Positions 59,355 through 64,000 of a stretch of 64,000 nt of DNA are shown here, piece after piece. Positions within the stretch are counted from its first letter, which is position 1. Every line of letters begins with the position of its first letter. Position numbers and translations under genes: made by a program. Where the stretch lies: the NCBI RefSeq assembly GCF_900156065.1, contig NZ_FTNF01000014.1, forward strand, positions 105,966-169,965, in the 5' to 3' direction. This stretch comes from Micromonospora avicenniae. GTDB taxonomy: Bacteria; Actinomycetota; Actinomycetes; Mycobacteriales; Micromonosporaceae. Under the pieces are notes generated by a model, which saw nothing but the letters and a program-made list of their open reading frames with translations, had not been told where the DNA came from and did not search any database.

Positions 59355-59996
59355 ATGACCGACATGCACATCCCACCGAAGCCGCTCCGGGCGATTGACG
59401 CCCGAGGTGGCGACAACATTGGCAACCTCGACGACTCGGTCTACAACCGGTTGCTCAAGGAGCGGATCATCTTCCTGGGCAGCGAGGTGACCGACCAGGT
59501 CGCCAACCGCATCTGCGCGCAGCTGCTGCTGCTCGCCGCGGAGGACCCGGACCGCGACATCAACCTTTGGATCAACTCCCCGGGTGGCTCGGTCTACTCG
59601 GGTATGGCGATCTACGACACCATGCAGTTCATCGACAACGACGTGTCGACGGTCGCGATGGGCATGGCTGCCTCGATGGGGCAGCTGCTGCTCTGCGCGG
59701 GCACCAAGGGCAAGCGTTACGCCCTCCCGCACGCGCGGATCATGATGCACCAGCCGTCGGGTGGCGTGGGCGGCACCGCCGCCGACATCGCCATCCAGGC
59801 GGAGCAGATGCTCTACACGAAGCGGATGTTCCAGGAGCGGGTCGCGCACCACACCGGTCAGGCCCCCGAGCAGATCGAGGCGGACTCGGACCGCGACCGT
59901 TGGTTCACCGCCCAGGAGGCTGTGGACTACGGCTTCATCGACAAGGTCATCACCGGAGCCACCCAGGTTCCGGAAGGTGCCGGGACCCTGAGCTGA
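59355..59996 (+). CDS. clpP1: ATP-dependent Clp protease proteolytic subunit ClpP1
   Basis: A 213-residue serine protease. The catalytic Ser is in MGMAASMGQLLL (about Ser107), the His in RIMMHQPSGG (about His132), and the Asp in the C-terminal part. NLWINSPGGSVYSGMAIYDT is family-typical. Clp barrels with ClpX or ClpC degrade unfolded and tagged proteins. It is the first of two clpP genes, 10 bp before clpP2, as usual in actinobacteria, where the two form a mixed barrel. A ClgR-like box lies upstream. Confidence 0.95.
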   Translation: MTDMHIPPKPLRAIDARGGDNIGNLDDSVYNRLLKERIIFLGSEVTDQVANRICAQLLLLAAEDPDRDINLWINSPGGSVYSGMAIYDTMQFIDNDVSTVAMGMAASMGQLLLCAGTKGKRYALPHARIMMHQPSGGVGGTAADIAIQAEQMLYTKRMFQERVAHHTGQAPEQIEADSDRDRWFTAQEAVDYGFIDKVITGATQVPEGAGTLS

Positions 59997-60006
59997 GGAG
60001 CTGACG

Positions 60007-60669
60007 ATGACCGACCTGAGTTTGCCGCCCCAGTTCGCGGCCGTGCACAACCGGTACGTGCTGCCGTCGTTCGTGGAGCGCACCTCGTACGGGGTCAAGG
60101 AGTCGAACCCGTACAACAAGCTCTTCGAGGACCGGATCATCTTCCTCGGCGTCCAGGTGGACGACGCGTCGGCAAACGACGTGATGGCCCAGCTGCTGAC
60201 GCTCGAGGGCACCGACCCGGACCGCGACATCATCATGTACATCAACTCGCCCGGTGGCTCGTTCACGGCCATGACGGCGATCTACGACACCATGCAGTAC
60301 GTCCGGCCGGACATCCAGACGGTCTGCCTGGGGCAGGCCGCCAGTGCCGCGGCGGTGCTGCTCGCGGCCGGTACGCCGGGTAAGCGGATGGCGCTGCCGA
60401 ACTCCCGGATCATCATCCACCAGCCGGCCACCGAGGGCGGCTACGGGCAGGGCTCGGACATCGAGATCCAGGCCCGGGAGATCCTGCGGATGCGGACCCA
60501 GCTGGAGGAGATGCTCTCGCGGCACTGCAACCAGCCGATCGAGAAGGTCCGCAAGGACATCGACCGCGACAAGATCATGACGGCCGAGGAGTCCCGCGAG
60601 TACGGGCTGGTCGACACGATCCTGACCAGCCGTAAGAAGGGCCTGCTGGCCGCCAACGCCGCCAGCTGA
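60007..60669 (+). CDS. clpP2: ATP-dependent Clp protease proteolytic subunit ClpP2
   Basis: A 220-residue subunit with Ser at about 113 (GQAASAAAVLLAAG) and His at about 138 (RIIIHQPATEGG). MYINSPGGSFTAMTAIYDTM is conserved, and the handle and C-terminal helix are normal. It overlaps no gene but follows clpP1 by 10 bp, so both are translated from one mRNA. A 16-bp-stem terminator follows the stop. Confidence 0.95.
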   Translation: MTDLSLPPQFAAVHNRYVLPSFVERTSYGVKESNPYNKLFEDRIIFLGVQVDDASANDVMAQLLTLEGTDPDRDIIMYINSPGGSFTAMTAIYDTMQYVRPDIQTVCLGQAASAAAVLLAAGTPGKRMALPNSRIIIHQPATEGGYGQGSDIEIQAREILRMRTQLEEMLSRHCNQPIEKVRKDIDRDKIMTAEESREYGLVDTILTSRKKGLLAANAAS

Positions 60670-60680
60670 CCGGTACCGGG

Positions 60681-60720
60681 TCAGAGGTCGGCCGGGGCGT
60701 TGATCCCGGCCGACCTCTGA
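60681..60720. terminator. Strong terminator after clpP2
   Basis: TCAGAGGTCGGCCGGG (60681-60696) and its exact complement at 60705-60720 form a 16-bp stem with an 8-base loop, 12 bp after the clpP2 stop. It would separate clpP1P2 from clpX, which then needs its own promoter in 60721-60881. Confidence 0.88.
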
Positions 60721-60881
60721 CACACCCGTTTTGGGGGTCGGAGAAAACTCCGCCAGCGGGTAACGTCGGGTCTGTACCGCTTCGCTGGGTCGGACCGGCG
60801 GAGTGAACGAGACGAGGCGGGGGCGCTGCCGCCGCGGGTCATGGCCGGGTCTCCGGCCGACTGAGTGCAGGGAGAACGTAG

Positions 60882-62171
60882 GTGGCACGGATCGGTGACG
60901 GCGGCGACCTACTGAAGTGCTCCTTCTGCGGTAAGTCGCAGAAGCAGGTCAAGAAGCTCATCGCGGGGCCTGGCGTCTACATCTGCGACGAGTGCATCGA
61001 TCTCTGCAACGAGATCATCGAAGAGGAGTTGGCCGAGTCCGGCGAGGTGAAGTGGGAAGAGCTTCCCAAGCCGATGGAGATCTGCCAGTTCCTCGACAAT
61101 TACGTCGTCGGCCAGGACCAGGCGAAGAAGGCGCTCTCTGTAGCGGTCTACAACCACTACAAGCGCATCCAGGCCGAGGCGGCCGGCGCGCCGGGTACGG
61201 ACACCGTCGAGTTGGCCAAGTCCAACATCCTGCTGCTCGGGCCGACCGGGTGTGGCAAGACCCACCTGGCGCAGACCCTCGCCCGGATGCTGAACGTCCC
61301 GTTCGCGATCGCCGACGCGACCGCGCTGACGGAGGCCGGCTACGTCGGTGAGGACGTGGAGAACATCCTCCTCAAGCTCATCCAGGCCGCCGACTACGAC
61401 ATCAAGCGCGCCGAGACCGGCATCATCTACATCGACGAGGTCGACAAGATCGCCCGCAAGTCCGAGAACCCGTCGATCACGAGGGACGTCTCCGGTGAGG
61501 GCGTCCAGCAGGCGCTGCTCAAGATGCTGGAAGGCACCGTGGCGAACGTGCCGCCGCAGGGCGGCCGGAAACACCCGCACCAGGAGTTCATCCAGATCGA
61601 CACCACCAACGTGCTCTTCATCTGTGGTGGTGCCTTCGCCGGGCTCGACCAGATCATCGAGGCCCGCACCGGTTCCGGCGGCACCGGTTTCGGCGCCCGG
61701 CTCCGGTCGGTCTCCGAGCGGTCGACCGACGACATCTTCAGCCAGGTCATGCCGGAGGACATGCTCAAGTTCGGGCTGATCCCCGAGTTCATCGGCCGGC
61801 TCCCGGTGATCACGAACGTGCGCAGCCTCGACCGCGACGCCCTGGTGCGGATCCTCACCGAGCCCCGCAACGCGCTGGTTCGGCAGTACCAGCGCCTCTT
61901 CGAGCTGGACGGCGTGGAGCTGGAGTTCGAGGAGCCGGCGTTGGAGGCGATCGCCGATCAGGCCATGCTGCGCGGCACCGGGGCGCGGGGCCTGCGGGCG
62001 ATCATGGAAGAGGTCCTGCTCTCCGTGATGTACGAGGTGCCGAGCAACCCGGATGCGGCACGAGTGCTGATCACCCGTGAGGTCGTACTCGAGAACGTCA
62101 ACCCGACGATCGTGCCGCGCGAGTTCACCGGCCGACGCGCTCGCCGGGACCGCGAGGAGAAGTCCGCCTAG
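60882..62171 (+). CDS. clpX: Clp protease ATP-binding subunit ClpX
   Basis: A 429-residue AAA+ unfoldase. An N-terminal zinc domain (C13SFC16 and CDECIDLC) precedes the AAA domain, with GPTGCGKTHLAQTLA (Walker A), IIYIDEVDKIARKSEN (Walker B), GYVGEDVENIL (pore-1 region) and LIPEFIGRLPVI (sensor/IGF-region loop that contacts ClpP). The C-terminal domain is complete. The start is GTG 60882 behind GCAGGGAG. It is the standard ATPase partner of ClpP1P2. Confidence 0.96.
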   Translation: MARIGDGGDLLKCSFCGKSQKQVKKLIAGPGVYICDECIDLCNEIIEEELAESGEVKWEELPKPMEICQFLDNYVVGQDQAKKALSVAVYNHYKRIQAEAAGAPGTDTVELAKSNILLLGPTGCGKTHLAQTLARMLNVPFAIADATALTEAGYVGEDVENILLKLIQAADYDIKRAETGIIYIDEVDKIARKSENPSITRDVSGEGVQQALLKMLEGTVANVPPQGGRKHPHQEFIQIDTTNVLFICGGAFAGLDQIIEARTGSGGTGFGARLRSVSERSTDDIFSQVMPEDMLKFGLIPEFIGRLPVITNVRSLDRDALVRILTEPRNALVRQYQRLFELDGVELEFEEPALEAIADQAMLRGTGARGLRAIMEEVLLSVMYEVPSNPDAARVLITREVVLENVNPTIVPREFTGRRARRDREEKSA

Positions 62172-62195
62172 CCGGAGTTCCTCCGTCCAGGTTTC

Positions 62196-62233
62196 CAGGC
62201 CCGGTGCCCCGGCTTGCCGGAGTACCGGGCCTG
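62196..62233. terminator. Terminator after clpX
   Basis: CAGGCCCGGT (62196-62205) pairs with ACCGGGCCTG (62224-62233) over 10 bp, with a smaller CCGG-TTG-CCGG stem inside the loop. It begins 25 bp after the clpX stop and ends before the nitrilase gene. Confidence 0.7.
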
Positions 62234-62267
62234 TCCGCGGGGCGGTCCTCGCCGTACGCTGAGGCTC

Positions 62268-63065
62268 ATGCGCGTCGCCGTCTGCCAGCTCAACGCCCGC
62301 GAGGACCGCAAGGCCAACCTGGCCGTCGCAGCGGAGTTGCTGGAGCGGGCGGCGGCCGGCGGCGCGGACCTCGCACTTCTACCGGAGTACGTCGACTACC
62401 TCGGCCCGGCTGCCGGGATGCCCGCGCCCGAGCCGATCGGCGGTGAGGTCAGCGAGTTCTTCGCGAGCGTCGCACGTCGGCTGGGCATCTGGGTGATCGC
62501 TGGTTCCTTCCACGAGGCCAGCCCGGACCCGCAGCGGACCTGGAACACCTCGCTGGTCTTTGACCGCAGCGGCGCGCTCGCCGCCTCCTACCGGAAGATC
62601 CACCTGTACGACGTGGAGATCCCTGGCCGCGTGTCCTACCGTGAGTCGGCGACGGTGGCGCCGGGGGAACAGCCGGTGGTGGTGACCGTCGACGGAGTGC
62701 GGGTCGGCCTCTCCATCTGTTACGACCTGCGCTTCCCGGAGCTGTACCGCCGGCTCGCGACCGAGGGCGGCGCTCAGGTGCTGGTGGTTCCCGCCGCATT
62801 CATGCTGCACACGGGCCGCGACCACTGGGAGGTGCTGCTGCGCGCCCGGGCGATCGAGAACCAGTGTTACGTCCTGGCCGCCGGCCAGATCGGTGACCAC
62901 GAGCCGGGACGCAGTTGCTTCGGTCGCAGCATGGTGGTCGACGCCTGGGGGACGGTGCTCACCCAGGTGCCGGACGGCGCCGGCGTAGCGTTCGCCGATC
63001 TGGACCTCGACCGGCTCGCCACTATTCGCGCCGAGCTGCCCAGCCTCGCCAACCGACGGCTCTGA
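62268..63065 (+). CDS. Nitrilase-superfamily carbon-nitrogen hydrolase
   Basis: A 265-residue amidase of the nitrilase superfamily (Nit/omega-amidase branch). The catalytic triad is visible: Glu in LALLPEYVDYL (about Glu40), Lys in YRKIHLYDVEI, and Cys in SICYDLRFPELY. WEVLLRARAIENQCYVLAA carries a further conserved Glu. It hydrolyses a non-peptide amide such as alpha-ketoglutaramate or deaminated glutathione. ATG 62268 gives the normal family start (MRVAVCQLN). It is downstream of clpX behind a terminator. Confidence 0.9.
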   Translation: MRVAVCQLNAREDRKANLAVAAELLERAAAGGADLALLPEYVDYLGPAAGMPAPEPIGGEVSEFFASVARRLGIWVIAGSFHEASPDPQRTWNTSLVFDRSGALAASYRKIHLYDVEIPGRVSYRESATVAPGEQPVVVTVDGVRVGLSICYDLRFPELYRRLATEGGAQVLVVPAAFMLHTGRDHWEVLLRARAIENQCYVLAAGQIGDHEPGRSCFGRSMVVDAWGTVLTQVPDGAGVAFADLDLDRLATIRAELPSLANRRL

Positions 63066-63071
63066 CGGGGG

Positions 63072-63299
63072 TCACCCCTGCAACAGCACCCCGATCACGG
63101 CGAAGCCGGCGATCGCGGCGGCGGTCACCACCAGCGCGGTGGTCATGCGCGAACGTCCCCGGCGAGCCAGCCGACCGAGCGACAACACGACGACGACGAG
63201 AACGAAGGCACCGATCACCAGTTGCCAGAACGGCAGGAGGAGCCCGAGCATCGCCTCCTCGGCGAGCGGGGCGGCGGACTGCTCGGAGACGACATCCAT
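63072..63299 (-). CDS. Small two-helix membrane protein
   Basis: A 75-residue hypothetical protein with two hydrophobic helices (PFWQLVIGAFVLVVVVLSLG and ALVVTAAAIAGFAVIGVLL) separated by an Arg-rich loop (RLARRGRSR). The start at ATG 63299 (MDVVSEQSA) is favoured; a GTG 5 codons earlier is possible. It converges with the nitrilase gene, 6 bp apart. The protein-like distribution of hydrophobic residues is the main support. Function unknown. Confidence 0.68.
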   Translation of the reverse strand: MDVVSEQSAAPLAEEAMLGLLLPFWQLVIGAFVLVVVVLSLGRLARRGRSRMTTALVVTAAAIAGFAVIGVLLQG

Positions 63300-63660
63300 G
63301 ACAGACACTCTGGCACGTGTGGGCACCGGGGGACACGGGTCGCGCGGAGCAGTCATCCGTGCGTACGGGCACTCCGCGCGAGATGACAGCCCGCCGGCCG
63401 CGCCGGTGAACCGGGGCGTGGGTCAGGCGATGCGGTCGACCTGGGGGAGTGGGACACGTTTCCCGTGTGGTTCCGCCGTGCGGGTGGGGGTCGTCCGCAG
63501 ACAGTTGCGGACGTTGATTTGCCTTCTCCCGGCCGTCCGCGTAACTTTCTCTCTGCACGCGGGAGGCCGGACAAACCGGCCGAGAGCGGGCGCCAGGCTC
63601 GTGGTGGAGACGCCGAGCGAGGCTGGGCCGGGCGGTGCGGAAACACTCCGAAACTTGGGG
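63300..63660. other. Non-coding region upstream of the rrn operon
   Basis: No supported gene lies between the small membrane protein and the rrn promoters. TTGCCT at 63519-63524 and TAACTT at 63542-63547 are 17 bp apart and could be an additional, weak upstream rrn promoter. The region is long enough for several promoters, which rrn operons of actinomycetes usually have. Confidence 0.45.
63519..63547 (+). promoter_or_regulatory. Possible distal rrn promoter
   Basis: TTGCCT (63519-63524), a 17-bp spacer, and TAACTT (63542-63547) give a modest sigma-70-type match about 140 bp upstream of the first clear rrn promoter. It is kept at low confidence because both hexamers have mismatches. Confidence 0.3.
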
Positions 63661-63689
63661 TTGCGAACGCGAAGCCGACCGGCTAAAGT
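63661..63689 (+). promoter_or_regulatory. rrn promoter, upstream of two
   Basis: TTGCGA (63661-63666), a 17-bp spacer and TAAAGT (63684-63689) form a good vegetative promoter. It faces the 16S leader and is about 170 bp upstream of the second promoter. Confidence 0.72.
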
Positions 63690-63829
63690 ACTGAAGCCGG
63701 CAGGAGTCGGGCGGGTTGCCGCGAAGCGGCGATCGGCCGGTCTGCGGTTTCCCACGACAGCAACGACCGCCCAGCTCGGGCGTGCGTCGACGTGGGTCCG
63801 GCCAACTAGTTGATCACCTCAGGTCGAGG

Positions 63830-63858
63830 TTGACGACGAGGTTCGGTTCGGGTAGTTT
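63830..63858 (+). promoter_or_regulatory. rrn promoter, proximal
   Basis: TTGACG (63830-63835), a 17-bp spacer and TAGTTT (63853-63858) form a strong vegetative promoter just before the 16S leader. It has the same spacing as the upstream promoter, and transcription would start near 63865. Confidence 0.8.
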
Positions 63859-63864
63859 GGAGCG

Positions 63865-64000
63865 GTTGCCCCGAAACGGGGTCCTGCGGAGCAGGGCTTC
63901 TGATCGGTGTGTGGTTGTTCTTTGAGAACTCAACAGGGTGCTTGATAAGCCAGTGCCAAATTGATTTATTACCCCGGACTGGTTGGCCTCATTTTGTGGG
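63865..64000 (+). promoter_or_regulatory. 16S rRNA leader with antitermination/processing elements
   Basis: Two small hairpins (CCCCGAAACGGGG at 63869-63881 and CCTGCGGAGCAGG at 63883-63895) come first. Then comes the actinobacterial rrn leader motif TTCTTTGAGAACTCAACAG (63918-63936), whose GTTCT/AGAAC bases can pair. Then come GATAAGCCAGTGCC and an AT-rich stretch. This is the boxA/boxB and RNase III processing region that precedes 16S rRNA. The mature 16S gene is not reached by position 64000. Confidence 0.82.

Overview
This 64 kb window is a chromosomal segment of a high-GC actinomycete, most likely a member of the Micromonosporaceae (Micromonospora or a close relative). The evidence is the uniformly high GC content, frequent GTG starts, ATGA/GTGA start-stop overlaps, a mycothiol-type DsbA-like protein, an F420-type nitroreductase, paired clpP1-clpP2-clpX, an otsA-otsB pair, short GC-rich intergenic palindromes, and an actinobacterial rrn leader at the right edge. 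The genus is inferred from style and gene content, not from a marker-gene comparison.

Layout. 1-7.5 kb: repeat-rich intergenic DNA, a P-loop kinase, an M20 peptidase, a LigB-type ATP-dependent DNA ligase, a SURF1 protein, a CobB-like protein that has lost its catalytic residues, and a GNAT. 7.7-13.5 kb: a bifunctional penicillin-binding protein behind a palindromic operator, then a tetrapyrrole block (CobC-like aminotransferase, CobT, CysG-like sirohaem synthase). 13.5-17.5 kb: translationally coupled otsA and an otsB fused to a GH15 glucosidase/trehalase domain. 17.9-27.9 kb: EttA, thioesterase, YbjN-like protein, truncated haemoglobin, MFS carrier, MscS channel, HNH nuclease, a class F sortase with a secreted partner, and an Lrp/AsnC regulator.

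28.0-38.9 kb holds the main system: eleven co-directional genes, divergent from the Lrp/AsnC gene, encoding tryptophan breakdown by the kynurenine/3-hydroxyanthranilate meta-cleavage route. The order is tryptophan dioxygenase, kynureninase, kynurenine 3-monooxygenase, aminomuconate-semialdehyde dehydrogenase, 2-keto-4-pentenoate hydratase, acylating acetaldehyde dehydrogenase, 4-hydroxy-2-oxovalerate aldolase, 4-oxalocrotonate decarboxylase, RidA-type 2-aminomuconate deaminase, 3-hydroxyanthranilate dioxygenase, and aminocarboxymuconate-semialdehyde decarboxylase. Together they convert N-formylkynurenine products to pyruvate and acetyl-CoA; only a kynurenine formamidase is not visible.

38.9-55.7 kb is mixed housekeeping and accessory DNA: an IS-like remnant next to a DHFR-fold/AraC pair, an amidase, a DUF5130 pair, a Uma2 nuclease, PepN, a mycothiol-dependent nitroreductase homologue, a DUF1015 protein, RpiB, an M14 carboxypeptidase, a major-royal-jelly-family protein and an acetate permease. 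55.7-57.3 kb is an integration scar: two frameshifted tyrosine-integrase tails, a 46-bp duplicate of the 3' end of tRNA-Gly(UCC), the intact tRNA, and an F420-type nitroreductase between them. 57.6-63.3 kb is core proteostasis: tRNA-Pro(UGG), trigger factor, clpP1, clpP2 and clpX with a ClgR-like box, then a nitrilase-family amidase. The window ends in tandem rrn promoters and the 16S leader; the 16S gene itself lies beyond the edge.
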